This document shows positions 8,010 to 17,320 of a stretch of 64,000 nt of DNA, one piece after another (the stretch's first letter is position 1; every line of letters starts with the position of its first letter). Source of the DNA: Nostoc sp. S4 (GTDB lineage Bacteria > Cyanobacteriota > Cyanobacteriia > Cyanobacteriales > Nostocaceae); NCBI GenBank assembly GCA_029379225.1, contig JAQYWR010000037.1, positions 19,502-83,501 on the forward strand, written 5' to 3'. Made by a program: the position numbers and the translations under genes. Under the pieces are notes generated by a model. It ran no database searches. It saw only the letters and a program-made list of their open reading frames with translations, and was not told the DNA's origin.

Positions 8010-8561
8010 TTAAGGATATCTTCGACTTCCAGCACCTACTACACCGATTTTGTGGCGATAGGAGAGTTCGGCACCGAACCATCCGGAAGCGCTAGTCAGC
8101 GTACCAACAATTAGCGAGAGAACCAATCCCCAAGGTAATATTCCAGATTCAGGATCGCCTAAGCGTAGGAGGAAGTTGATGAGTGTTAAAACCAGGATAG
8201 AAATGTTAAGTATCAAATGTGCCCAACCAGCGCTCCGCTTGCGGACTCGTTCGATTTTAAAAAAGTCACTCAGACCGATCGCAGCCGCAAGAACGCCTCC
8301 CCCTAGTCCAAGTCCAATTAACCACAGCGAAGCCCTAGCCCAGAAAAAATCACGGGTTAACCAGTAGCCGAAATCACTTCCCAAGGCGGCTGCTAAAAAG
8401 GCGATGGGAAAGATTACACTTAGGGGGTGGAGGGGATGTCCGGCGATCGCAACTGTGCTGGGTACGCCGCTATCAACATACTCACTATCGTTACTTTCAA
8501 TAATTGGTGGAATATTTGGAAAAGGTGTTGAATTTGTTTGGCTTGTTTCTGTAGTTTCCAT
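8010..8561 (-). CDS. DUF2231 family membrane protein
   Basis: 183 residues. A hydrophilic Ser/Thr/Pro/Asn-rich N-terminus of ~38 residues is followed by AIAGHPLHPLSVIFPIAF, the HPLHP hallmark of DUF2231, and four membrane helices (to about residue 160). The family occurs in bacterial membranes with no settled function, and the histidines have suggested metal or heme binding. It is codirectional with the DUF2993 gene upstream (33 nt apart), so an operon is likely. Confidence 0.85.
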   Translation of the reverse strand: METTETSQTNSTPFPNIPPIIESNDSEYVDSGVPSTVAIAGHPLHPLSVIFPIAFLAAALGSDFGYWLTRDFFWARASLWLIGLGLGGGVLAAAIGLSDFFKIERVRKRSAGWAHLILNISILVLTLINFLLRLGDPESGILPWGLVLSLIVGTLTSASGWFGAELSYRHKIGVVGAGSRRYP

Positions 8562-8594
8562 TATTAGTATCCTGAATTTATTAGTGTCAGATTT

Positions 8595-9335
8595 TTAAGC
8601 AGAAGGAATTTGTTCTACATAAGCTTGAGCTTCCAGTGTCAGTTTACCAACTTCTACTTTTAGTTGATTAACTTTTAGGCTCATTCCCTCTAAATCAAAG
8701 TTACTCAAATTCAAGATTTCGCTGGTTTGAGCTATCAAAGCTTTTGTCAAGTCTGGCGATATTTCCTCACTTTCATTATACTCAACGTTTTTCAGTGAAA
8801 CACTTTTTCCATTAGCATCAATACAAGGTACTGCTGAAAAGCTAACTTGTTGATTTTCACCTGTTTCTACTAATTTGACACTGGCGTTTAGTGCAACTTT
8901 TCCCTCACCAGGTAATTGAAAATCTACATGTTGCAGTTCAATAGTCCTCTGTTCGCCGTTAATGTGTATTTTTTGATTTTGTAGTTGCGATCGCACATAT
9001 TCAGAGTTGAAGGCGCGATTGATATCAGCTTCAGTTAAAATAACTAGTGTTTTAGCTTCAGTAGGTTTTGTGAGTTCAATTTTGCCAAGAGCTAGGCTCA
9101 GAGGATTGATGGCAACACTACTCATTTGCATTTCCAATTTCTCCATCCGAAGGTCTTTCTGTATTACTAAACCTTCACCTTCAATTGTGACTGCATCTAC
9201 CTCTCCCTGAACCACTTTGACTGGATCGGTTTTGATATTTACATTTAAATCTTCTACTTCATCTAACTGACTAGATAATCCTATTTCTGCTGCTTTATTC
9301 AGCGCTTGTTCTCCTAATCCAGGATTCTCTGACAT
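8595..9335 (-). CDS. DUF2993 (LmeA-like) lipid-binding domain protein
   Basis: 246 residues from ATG 9335, which has AGGAG 11-12 nt upstream. The longer frame to 9380 lacks this. The protein shows the DUF2993 pattern: an N-terminal GLGEQALNKAAEIGLSSQLD, repeated amphipathic beta-strands, and the LTEADINRAFNSEYVRSQL helix. Related LmeA of mycobacteria is a periplasmic phospholipid-binding protein. Here no signal peptide is visible, so location is uncertain. It probably forms an operon with the DUF2231 membrane protein. Confidence 0.8.
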   Translation of the reverse strand: MSENPGLGEQALNKAAEIGLSSQLDEVEDLNVNIKTDPVKVVQGEVDAVTIEGEGLVIQKDLRMEKLEMQMSSVAINPLSLALGKIELTKPTEAKTLVILTEADINRAFNSEYVRSQLQNQKIHINGEQRTIELQHVDFQLPGEGKVALNASVKLVETGENQQVSFSAVPCIDANGKSVSLKNVEYNESEEISPDLTKALIAQTSEILNLSNFDLEGMSLKVNQLKVEVGKLTLEAQAYVEQIPSA

Positions 9336-9704
9336 TATTAAATTAACTCCTAATTTGGAATTATTATATCCTTGAGTCAATTTAATAAACTATCATCAGA
9401 ATTTTATCTATCTGGCGATGTAGTAAATTTCTCAATATTGTCTACCTAAAAGTAGAATTAAAAAAACTATAATCTTTTTTTACTTTCCTACCCTTAATTT
9501 TGGATCGATTTACCCAAAATAAAGATAAAATAAATAATAAACATTATTTAAATTAATCGTATTTAGGTATGAAAATCTTTTAATTAAATATATTTAAAAA
9601 GCTTTCATGATTATAAAATTAATTTTAATTAGTAACTAAAATTGGTAAAAGTTATCTAAAGATAGTTAAAAAAGTTTTTTATTTAAATAAGGTCTTGATG
9701 TACG

Positions 9705-9801
9705 CATAAGTGTTCGGAAGCTATTTAAATTTACCGAACTGCGTCTACACCTTGGTATACAAGCTAGAGAAGTAGCACAGCGCAACTTTACAGTATAAAA
9801 A
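9705..9801 (+). pseudogene. Possible remnant of an XRE-type HTH regulator
   Basis: An open stretch reads KFTELRLHLGIQAREVAQRN and then stops. LR-x-x-x-G-I-x-x-R-E-V-A resembles the first two helices of Cro/C1-type HTH domains. There is no in-frame ATG upstream and no third helix downstream, so this is at best a degraded fragment. The match is short. Confidence 0.35.
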
Positions 9802-9929
9802 ATTGAAATCCGAAGCTTTTGCGGCTTTTTCCTAGTCTTATTTATCTGCCCCTTATGTTTGCATTCACCCTAGTGTAAGTGTGTCAGATAAACGTTGGTC
9901 TTTGGAAAGCTTTGCTGTTGTTGCTGATG

Positions 9930-10080
9930 CGATTCGGCAAAATTCTCATCCGTGATGTCACCAGGAAGAGCGGCGGCTTTGCGTCCCGCTTGTTCGATTA
10001 GTTTTATGACTTCTGCTGCGTCCAACTCTTCACTGGGGAGATAGAAGATTGCCACATCAGCCCCTTCACACCGAAGGCGA
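9930..10080 (-). pseudogene. Remnant of a short-chain dehydrogenase/reductase (SDR)
   Basis: The minus-strand peptide EGADVAIFYLPSEELD, followed by IKLIEQAGRKAAALPGDITDE, matches the second and third strands of the Rossmann fold of YhxC/YdaD-like SDRs. The glycine-rich NAD motif upstream and the NNAG and YxxxK motifs downstream are absent. After DENFAE the sequence becomes Gln-rich and unrelated. It is a fragment of a lost gene. Confidence 0.6.
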
Positions 10081-10322
10081 TCGCAATTTTTGAAGCTTAG
10101 TCATACATTGACTTTTGTTAAATCCGTAAGAATTCAGCACCCAGAATCGCAGCAAGGAAAGCTCGCCTGCCTTTACAGGTCAGTTTTGTTAAAAAGTCTA
10201 GTATGATTAGTATATTAATGTATTTTAATTTATTTGGATTTAAGTATTCAGACAGATGTATTGCGATTCCTCAATTGACACAAAAAATTAGTGAAAAATA
10301 ATTTTTTTATTCAAGAAAACCT

Positions 10323-11405
10323 ATGAGTTTTAAACTTCAAGCTTTGCAACTTACTACTCTCAATAAACAGTCTGAAGGGCCAATTGTAACTGCTTGGCAG
10401 AAATTTATTTTAGATAATGACTTACCAATTGGTGCGGTCGATGGAGATTTTGGAAATGTTACAGAGAAAGCAACACGTGAATATCAAATTCGTAATGGTT
10501 TAACTGCCACGGGAGTTGTAGATACTGCTACTTATGGAAAAGCACTAGAGCAAGGTTTCCTTGCGTATTTTGCTATTTATACTGATGGAGGAAAAAAATT
10601 ATTAGCTTATTTGAACTTTGGCGATAATGAGGTCAAAGACTTACAAAAAAGTTTAACAGCGATCGCTCCTTTGAATCCTCCATTAGCTGTTGATGGAGAC
10701 TTTGGCCCCAACAGTACCAGGGGACTAACTGAAACTTATAAGAAAATAGATATCAATTTTCGAGCTAAGTTAGCTCAACAGCTTTCTATTACAACAAAAA
10801 TAAAGCTTGGTACTGATTTTGACTTGGCTTTAGACAACATAACCCAATACGCTAAAAGATTAAGACAACGACTGAGTGGAAAAGACTGGACTAATTTGTT
10901 CCCAGACAGCGACTCAATCGATGATTTGGCTTCTCCCTTCCGTCAAAAAGTACAAGCTTTTGAGCAAGCTTTAAAAAATGCCGGAGCTAATATTAGTATC
11001 GCTTCAGTATTCCGTCCTTCAGAACGGGCTTATTTAATGCACTACGCTTTCCGTATTGGTAATTATGAAATTGCTGCATTAGATGTTCCACCTATGCCCA
11101 ACGTCGATATTAATTGGCTACATTATACGCCAGCTGCCTCTGTCCAAGCTGCTAAAGAAATGGTATCTGCTTATAATATTGCTTTTCGACCTGTTCTTAC
11201 CTCTCGTCATACCCAAAGATTAGCAATTGATTGGGAAATTACTTGGTTAGGAACTTTAAATATTAAAAACGCTAGTGGAACTACAGTTAGTATCGCTCAG
11301 CCACGAACAAGTTATGAAAATTCTACTTTATGGCAGGTAGGCCGTTCTTACGGTGTAATTAAATTATCTAGCGATCGTCCCCACTGGTCTAATGATGGAC
11401 ATTAG
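10323..11405 (+). CDS. Peptidoglycan-binding, M15-type D,D-peptidase-like protein
   Basis: 360 residues in three parts. Two peptidoglycan-binding-type repeats lie at about residues 18-80 (GAVDGDFGNVTEKATREYQ) and 95-145 (LAVDGDFGPNSTRGLTETY). A C-terminal domain carries the M15/VanY zinc pattern: SRHTQRLAIDW gives His296 and Asp303 with the expected spacing of seven, and RPHW gives His354. M15 enzymes cleave D-Ala-D-Ala or D-Ala-L-amino acid bonds in cell wall peptides. There is no signal peptide, so export would need lysis or a special route, as in endolysins. Neighbours give no lysis genes. The catalytic assignment is inferred from motifs. Confidence 0.75.
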   Translation: MSFKLQALQLTTLNKQSEGPIVTAWQKFILDNDLPIGAVDGDFGNVTEKATREYQIRNGLTATGVVDTATYGKALEQGFLAYFAIYTDGGKKLLAYLNFGDNEVKDLQKSLTAIAPLNPPLAVDGDFGPNSTRGLTETYKKIDINFRAKLAQQLSITTKIKLGTDFDLALDNITQYAKRLRQRLSGKDWTNLFPDSDSIDDLASPFRQKVQAFEQALKNAGANISIASVFRPSERAYLMHYAFRIGNYEIAALDVPPMPNVDINWLHYTPAASVQAAKEMVSAYNIAFRPVLTSRHTQRLAIDWEITWLGTLNIKNASGTTVSIAQPRTSYENSTLWQVGRSYGVIKLSSDRPHWSNDGH

Positions 11406-11611
11406 AAAACTCCAAGAAATAATAAATAACCACTTGAAGTTGCTGACTGATGATTGATGAGTATGAGCAGGGGGATATTTTTTAGAAAGCAAGTTCCGGG
11501 GTTGCTCCCATTGCAGGATGATTTCAGAATTTGCATCAATATATAATCCCTATGTCTCAACAATTTCCTACAAACGCTCAAACGTTTCACCAAGAACAAC
11601 AACGCCAAATT

Positions 11612-14600
11612 TTATTGTCGTAATTTCTCTACCAGCCTTTGCGCTGTAGATTCTTCTTGCTTACGTCGTACAGGCTTTTGCTGTCCAAAACTATCAAACA
11701 AGTTATCAAGCTTGACACTCAATCCTAAATATGCTCCACCGGCCGATCGCGTCCCAGAAAAATCGCGATCGTCAACTTCACCAAAAGCATATCCAGCAGA
11801 AAGGCGCAGATTAGGAGTTAGGTAGTAGCCTGTTTCTAGAACAAAGCCAGTCTCGCTATAACTAGATTGACCAATCCAGCGAGCCTCACCAACTAAATCC
11901 CAGCTATATCCCAAACGATAAGTAGCTCGCAATTGTGCCAAATTAACTGTACTGGTACCAACTAAATCATTAGCCAAATAAGAGGTACTGTTACGCAAAG
12001 CATACTTACCGTAGAATTCCCATTGCCAGTTAGGTGCGTAGATAGCTTCTAAAGCAAAAATATGGTCTTGGGAACCCGTACCACTGCCTAATAAGATAGT
12101 GTCAGGAATCACCGCCGGATTTTGGCGATATTCATAACGCAATAAAGCATTAAATTTATCACTATTGGGGTCGCGGTAAGCTAGACCCACCTTCAGATTA
12201 GCGGTATCTGCTAATCCTGAGAGCTTTTGATTAGAAGAGTTTGCTTGTTGATAACGTACCAAAGCTGTAAGAGATGGAGAAATTTTACCCACTGCACCTG
12301 CGGTAATTACTGTATTATTACCACCAGAAGAGGAGCGATGCTCAAAGCGGGCACTGGCTTGAAACTGGGGATTATCACTGTATTCTAAGCCAACGCTGTA
12401 ACTATCGCCACCATCAAATCCGATCGCTGATGCAGCTTGACCAAAGGCGTAGGGTTGAGGGTATTGTTGACCCGCCGCAGTGCGTCCGAAGAAGTTGCCA
12501 AATACGTGTTCGTAAGCTAGATTCAACCGCAATCCACGAGCAATAGTCCAGCGGTTATTCAGACCTATTGCCCCTTGGGTAGTCATTTCATTGGCACCAC
12601 CCAAAATTGAGTAACGACCAGTTATGGTAGTATCGCTTCCAAGTTTGTGTTCGCCGTTGACACTCAAGCTAGTGATAGAATTACCAGAAAATTGACCGCT
12701 AGTGTAAAACTGTTGGGCGAGACTGACATTTACACCAGGAATTACCTTCCAATTCAACCCTAAGATGGTACGGTCTGGGTAAACAGTGTCTTTTTGGGAA
12801 GATAAGCTGAGTTCATTTTGAGCTTGGAAAGTCAGGTTTTTAACAATGGGAACTGTAAAACGCGATCGCAGTTGATCGGAATTACTGCTCAAAGCATTCG
12901 TGGGGATGCGGTCTTCGCGGTCGCGATGAATCCAATCGAGATCGATGATGGCGCTACCCAAGCGTTGTTGAATCCCAGCAGTAATCGTTGTCAGGGAATT
13001 ATCTACTTTACTCCCTGGTATGGCATCATTACGGGGTGCAAATAATTCTTCAAAGGTGTCTAAGGGTTGGGGAGCAATACCAAAATTGTCTTCGTGGTCG
13101 TATTGGACTCTAGCATTGGTAGTTGGAGTCAGTTTAGCTATAACCTGCGCCCCATAACGGGTTTGTCCCGGTACAAAGCTGATGGTGGCATCATTAGCGA
13201 AGCCCGTATCGGCAAACCGATAATAGGCACGTCCCTGAATCCCATTAGCAATTTCTCCCTCAGCTTCCAACCGATACGCATCACCTCTAACCTTTCCCAC
13301 AACATCAGAATCATTGTTGGAATGGGCATATTCTGCGATTAGCTTACCCCTATCACCCAAAGCAATCAGTGCATCTGCACCATACAGTTGAAAATCACGT
13401 ACCCCCTGATTTTCTTGGACGTAGGTTGTTCCAATCCAACTTTCTTGGTTCAGCTTCCGGGAAAGATTATACTGCAAACGACCAGCAAAGATATTGCTAT
13501 CAGAGTTTTGGTCATCATATTGATAGCTAACAACAATCCGACGTACCAACACTTGTCCAGTTTCATCAATATCGGTGCGAAGAATCGGTTCGCGGAATAA
13601 TAAAGTACCCCGGTCGTAATCGATTTCGTAGTCTGGGCCTCGGTTAAGCTGTTTGCGTTCCAATACAGTACCAGGACGATTCAGTTCTTCTAACTCAATA
13701 AAGACATTTTCACTTCCTGGTTGTAGGAGTCTGCGAGAGAGGAAATAATAACCACTAGTGCCATCGGGAGCAATGGTATCTCGTTGAAACCCTTCTAAAT
13801 GGTTGCCATAAAAACCTGTAATTTGTAAATTCCCTAAATTGTAATTAGCTTTAAAACCGTGGAGTTGACGAGTAATCGAAGTAAATTGCTGCGATCGCCG
13901 TGCAAATTCTTCTGTGTTGTAGTCACCCCACATGGCATAATCAGGGGAAGATCCAGGTATGCCAGTCGAACGCTCGAAACGCAGAAATACGCTGTCAATG
14001 GAAGGAGCGACGACATCAACTTTCGAGCTATCACCGTAAACAGGATAGTTTTGCTCGCTAAATTGGTAAGTTCTAAACAAGCGATTATCGCAGTCGCAAT
14101 CTTCATTCAAGTTACGAGAACTGTTATATGCACCTGTAAACAACCATTCTCCGATCGCCCCAGTGGCAAATATCGCAGAATGGAAATCTAATTGCGTTCT
14201 ATTGTCTTTGTCTGGAGGCAGGAAATCACGGAAACTGCCGTAATAATTTGTACCTCTGGCGCCCAAACGTAAATCTATTACCCCAGTTAGCAAACTCGGA
14301 CGTAATGCCGTTTCAAATTGCAATTGGGTAAAGGCTTCTAAATTATCAGTCACAGCACGAATTGTGACAGCTTCCGCCTTCAATTGCGATCGTAACGTCG
14401 CTGTAAATTGCCCCCCTTTCGCTTCCACTTGAAATCCAGGTTCATCAGGTTTGAAATCTTTCCCCACCAACTCCCCAGCAGTTGGTATCAAAGTGATAAC
14501 AGCATCACGATTAGAGCGATTACCACTTGCATCGAGCAGTTGACCCCGGATTGTAGCCGTAGAACGTCCATCAGCTGGGATACGAGACTCTACTGTTTCC

Positions 14601-15586
14601 AAAGTTAGTTGCTGCGGCGCTCCCCGGACTGAGACCTGCACCGTTACAGGTGGTTCTGTTCGCCCCACTACTTGTGCAGAGATGGTATTCTGACCTTCTT
14701 GTAACGAAACACCATACCATGTCTGCGTTACCAAGTTAGTATTCGCATCGCTTTCCGTCCGCCCCACCAAGGAAGAATCTACTAAGACACCATTTACCCG
14801 TAATTCCACCTGACTACCAACAGGAAACTGCATAATCACCGTAGTAGCTTGCACATCTACAACACTCTCAGCCATTGGAGTCAGGATTTTGATTGCTGTG
14901 GAGATAGGGTGAGGTGAAGAATCGGGCATATTTTTATTTACCCCTTGTCCTTGTGTTTCCACCTCTTTGTATCCCTTTGTCCCCGCCTCCCCGTTAGTAA
15001 TTTTGCGTAATTCTCTAGGCAATTGTACAGAAGTTGCTGGTTGAAATGGTTGTATTTCCCTTCGAGATTGGTCTTTGTTATCCTCTATTGCGGCAATTTT
15101 GCGTAAGCCTTTAGGCAATTGTACAGAAGTTGCTGGTTGAAATGGTTGTATTTCCCTTCGAGTTAGCTGAACATTTGAGATTGAAGTAACAGTAGCCGAT
15201 ACTAAAGCTGGAAACTCCTGCATAGAACTTCTCAACAGAGAAGAATTTAGATGTTGCTGAATTTTTCTCTTAAGCTTTGCGCCTTTGTCTTGAAAAGTTC
15301 TGAGCATCGGCTTCTGGCGGTCAGACTTTTTAGTGCGTCTTAGTGTGAGCCTTTGTGAATCACTAACCTCAGAATTCACATCCATACTTTTTTCAACCAC
15401 TTTATTTTCAACCACTCGATTTTCGACACCCTTGTGTGCTTGTAAAGGAGAATTAGGCAAAAGCAAATTTTTTCCAGTAAGTTCTGCTTTGACTATGCCA
15501 GGATACAAAGCGAGGTTGAGAGCTATCGGCATTACCCCCATCAACCTCAAGTAGAAAATAGTTGCACAGTGCAGTCTGGGTTTCAT
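11612..15586 (-). CDS. Large predicted outer-membrane beta-barrel with Ig-like domain
   Basis: 1324 residues. A signal peptide-like N-terminus (LRLMGVMPIALNLALYPGIVKA) is followed by a low-complexity linker with a 32-residue tandem duplication. Next come Ig-like segments: about 235-325 (VELRVNGVLVDSSLVGRT), then a Big-1/invasin-like one with RIPADGRSTATIRGQLLDASG. From about residue 440 to 1300 there are alternating amphipathic strands rich in Tyr/Asn/Gly (for example SASARFEHRSS types), typical of an outer-membrane barrel. It shares an ATGA overlap (15583-15586) with the upstream SdrD-like gene, so the two are translationally coupled. A role in exporting or anchoring the DUF11 proteins is inference. 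Confidence 0.7.
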   Translation of the reverse strand: MKPRLHCATIFYLRLMGVMPIALNLALYPGIVKAELTGKNLLLPNSPLQAHKGVENRVVENKVVEKSMDVNSEVSDSQRLTLRRTKKSDRQKPMLRTFQDKGAKLKRKIQQHLNSSLLRSSMQEFPALVSATVTSISNVQLTRREIQPFQPATSVQLPKGLRKIAAIEDNKDQSRREIQPFQPATSVQLPRELRKITNGEAGTKGYKEVETQGQGVNKNMPDSSPHPISTAIKILTPMAESVVDVQATTVIMQFPVGSQVELRVNGVLVDSSLVGRTESDANTNLVTQTWYGVSLQEGQNTISAQVVGRTEPPVTVQVSVRGAPQQLTLETVESRIPADGRSTATIRGQLLDASGNRSNRDAVITLIPTAGELVGKDFKPDEPGFQVEAKGGQFTATLRSQLKAEAVTIRAVTDNLEAFTQLQFETALRPSLLTGVIDLRLGARGTNYYGSFRDFLPPDKDNRTQLDFHSAIFATGAIGEWLFTGAYNSSRNLNEDCDCDNRLFRTYQFSEQNYPVYGDSSKVDVVAPSIDSVFLRFERSTGIPGSSPDYAMWGDYNTEEFARRSQQFTSITRQLHGFKANYNLGNLQITGFYGNHLEGFQRDTIAPDGTSGYYFLSRRLLQPGSENVFIELEELNRPGTVLERKQLNRGPDYEIDYDRGTLLFREPILRTDIDETGQVLVRRIVVSYQYDDQNSDSNIFAGRLQYNLSRKLNQESWIGTTYVQENQGVRDFQLYGADALIALGDRGKLIAEYAHSNNDSDVVGKVRGDAYRLEAEGEIANGIQGRAYYRFADTGFANDATISFVPGQTRYGAQVIAKLTPTTNARVQYDHEDNFGIAPQPLDTFEELFAPRNDAIPGSKVDNSLTTITAGIQQRLGSAIIDLDWIHRDREDRIPTNALSSNSDQLRSRFTVPIVKNLTFQAQNELSLSSQKDTVYPDRTILGLNWKVIPGVNVSLAQQFYTSGQFSGNSITSLSVNGEHKLGSDTTITGRYSILGGANEMTTQGAIGLNNRWTIARGLRLNLAYEHVFGNFFGRTAAGQQYPQPYAFGQAASAIGFDGGDSYSVGLEYSDNPQFQASARFEHRSSSGGNNTVITAGAVGKISPSLTALVRYQQANSSNQKLSGLADTANLKVGLAYRDPNSDKFNALLRYEYRQNPAVIPDTILLGSGTGSQDHIFALEAIYAPNWQWEFYGKYALRNSTSYLANDLVGTSTVNLAQLRATYRLGYSWDLVGEARWIGQSSYSETGFVLETGYYLTPNLRLSAGYAFGEVDDRDFSGTRSAGGAYLGLSVKLDNLFDSFGQQKPVRRKQEESTAQRLVEKLRQ
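14999..15162. repeat. 96-bp tandem duplication inside the barrel gene
   Basis: Two near-identical 68-nt blocks (14999-15066 and 15095-15162) are offset by 96 bp. They encode two copies of RREIQPFQPATSVQLP separated by a short charged spacer. The offset is a multiple of three, so the reading frame is kept. It lies in the linker before the Ig-like domains. Confidence 0.85.
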
Positions 15587-17124
15587 TTCTTGACTGGCTC
15601 CTGAAATGCGGGAGTAACACCAAAGTTCATGCGTACCAAGCCACTTGGTTCTAAATGCACTAGGCGAGATTGGCTATTGCGTTCGCGGAATTTTTGGTTG
15701 GGAGCTAAGGCGTAACCAGGTACACTGGTGAGGTCTAGTACACCTGTGTGGTATCCAGGTAAAACGTTAGCTAAGGAGAACAAACCATTCGGATCTGTAG
15801 TGATGCGGTTACCGTCTTCTAGAAAAACCACTGCATTGGGTATCCCAGGCTCACCACGCTGCTGCTCACCATCAAAGTTTTTATCAACAAACACCCGACC
15901 GATAATTGTGCCACAGTCAGAAACAATACCGGGACGAATTTTTAGTTGGTGGGTTGCAGGGCCATCCTTAGTGCTAAAACGGTTATCACTTCGTTGGGCA
16001 ATAGCGATCGCACTGTTACGCCCATTACCACGTAAAGCATCGCTGGTTAATTGAGCAGCGTAGGCAATATTCAACACTTCTCCTGGGGGAATTGTCGTGT
16101 CTGTCTGGAAGATGGTTGTGTTTCCATTCCGTTGTGAGGTGATAGGGACTGCTGTCCCACCCATTTCTCCCCGTACAGATTTCGGCAAAAACTGGAATCC
16201 TAAAGGTAGATTGTCGGTAACAACTAGATTATTCAAACCAGCATCAGCCAGATTTTTCAGCGAGAGGCGATAGATTACCGTATCTCCAGGTTCAGCAGTA
16301 GCGCGATCGCCTGTTTTGATAATCTGCAACTGATTGGCTTGACACATATTTGTAGTAAATTCAAAGGCTAATAAGTCCAGTCCCACAACTTCTGCATTCG
16401 GAACTAAAACAACTGTTTGTTCTACCCTGGTTTCACCTGTGAGATTAATTGGTTGTCCATCCAAAGAACTAGCTATATATCGGATGATATTATTACCTTG
16501 TGTACCAGTGCTATCAAGGATTTGAATCTTGATCCGCCGTTGTTTATAAATAGAAGTCGGTGGTGGATTAACTACAAAAATGTAAGTTTTACCTGGAGCA
16601 GTTTGACCTTTATTTGGATCGAGTAAAAAATTGTAGACACCCGCAGGATTATTCGTAATGAAATATGGGTTACTATTCTCAATATTTGGCGATTTACCCC
16701 CAGGCACATTGTTGTTAGGAATATCTGGTAACTCTGTTCGAGTTAAAGCAACTAAATTACCCAATTCTGTACCCGTTGGGTCGCTAGGTAATGGTTCGTA
16801 TACCCCAACTGAAAAACCTGTATAATCAGGTAAAAGTGTGCCAGCACAACCTAATATCCGTCCTAATGGATCAAATAATGGGTTGGGAGTAACGCTAAGC
16901 TGACTAGAACTTCCTTGATATTTATTATTAGTAGCTGGGTCAGTATAAGTATAATCAGCTTGATTTTTGATTGGTAAAGATACAGCTTGATTACTATTTT
17001 GTTGCGCTTTCGTTGAGCTAGCTAAAGTAATATATAAAAAACTTCCCAAAAGAATACTTGCTGTTAATCTTTGCCACCAGCTACTACTAAAAGTAATTTG
17101 CTTTTGTTTTTGAGGACGGCTCAC
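15583..17124 (-). CDS. Exported DUF11 / SdrD-B-like repeat protein
   Basis: About 513 residues from GTG 17124. GAGGAG at the right distance (9 nt) supports this GTG, whereas for the ATG at 17133 the same Shine-Dalgarno would abut the start codon. A signal peptide (LTASILLGSFLYITLASSTKA) precedes Gln-Gln-Asn. A DUF11 domain lies around residues 270-370 (KTGDRATAEPGDTVIYRLSL). It is followed by an SdrD-B-like (Cna-B) domain at ~400-490 (GRVFVDKNFDGEQQRGEPGI, then PNAVVFLEDGNRITTDPNG). Such domains build surface fibres. The stop overlaps the start of the barrel gene (ATGA). Middle gene of the cluster at 11.6-20.6 kb. Confidence 0.8.
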   Translation of the reverse strand: MSRPQKQKQITFSSSWWQRLTASILLGSFLYITLASSTKAQQNSNQAVSLPIKNQADYTYTDPATNNKYQGSSSQLSVTPNPLFDPLGRILGCAGTLLPDYTGFSVGVYEPLPSDPTGTELGNLVALTRTELPDIPNNNVPGGKSPNIENSNPYFITNNPAGVYNFLLDPNKGQTAPGKTYIFVVNPPPTSIYKQRRIKIQILDSTGTQGNNIIRYIASSLDGQPINLTGETRVEQTVVLVPNAEVVGLDLLAFEFTTNMCQANQLQIIKTGDRATAEPGDTVIYRLSLKNLADAGLNNLVVTDNLPLGFQFLPKSVRGEMGGTAVPITSQRNGNTTIFQTDTTIPPGEVLNIAYAAQLTSDALRGNGRNSAIAIAQRSDNRFSTKDGPATHQLKIRPGIVSDCGTIIGRVFVDKNFDGEQQRGEPGIPNAVVFLEDGNRITTDPNGLFSLANVLPGYHTGVLDLTSVPGYALAPNQKFRERNSQSRLVHLEPSGLVRMNFGVTPAFQEPVKK

Positions 17125-17260
17125 CGAACACATCTCCTCTGGATGCCAAGCTCGTTGTTAATAAAAAATTATTTACTTAGATAAATTCAAAAATCACTGA
17201 TATTTTATGCAATTTAACTGCTACGATCAGGCGATTTTATTTGTAAAATATTGTGCGATA

Positions 17261-17309
17261 GTTGTCCTTTTTAACGACCAATGACTAATGACTAATAACA
17301 AAGGACAAC
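17261..17309. repeat. Inverted repeat with STRR heptamers
   Basis: GTTGTCCTTT (17261-17270) and AAAGGACAAC (17300-17309) flank TGACTAA-type heptamers. It lies in the 196-nt spacer between two genes of the DUF11 cluster and could weaken read-through or stabilise segments of the message. Confidence 0.55.
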
Positions 17310-17320
17310 CCCAATTTCAA

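Larger units (their letters stand above)
9336..10322. other. AT-rich intergenic region with two gene remnants
   Basis: The first ~350 bases are very AT-rich with no coding signal. A short XRE-like HTH fragment (9705-9801, plus strand) and an SDR fragment (9930-10080, minus strand) follow. The last ~200 bases lead into the peptidoglycan-binding gene and hold no clear promoter that I can support. Confidence 0.5.

Noticed and set aside
7877..8095. 72-codon frame upstream of and antisense to the DUF2231 gene
   Set aside because: Overlaps the 3' end of a better supported gene and shows no coding character.
13067..13342. Plus-strand frames within 11612-20602
   Set aside because: They are shadows of the long minus-strand genes, whose products have clear domains and signal peptides.
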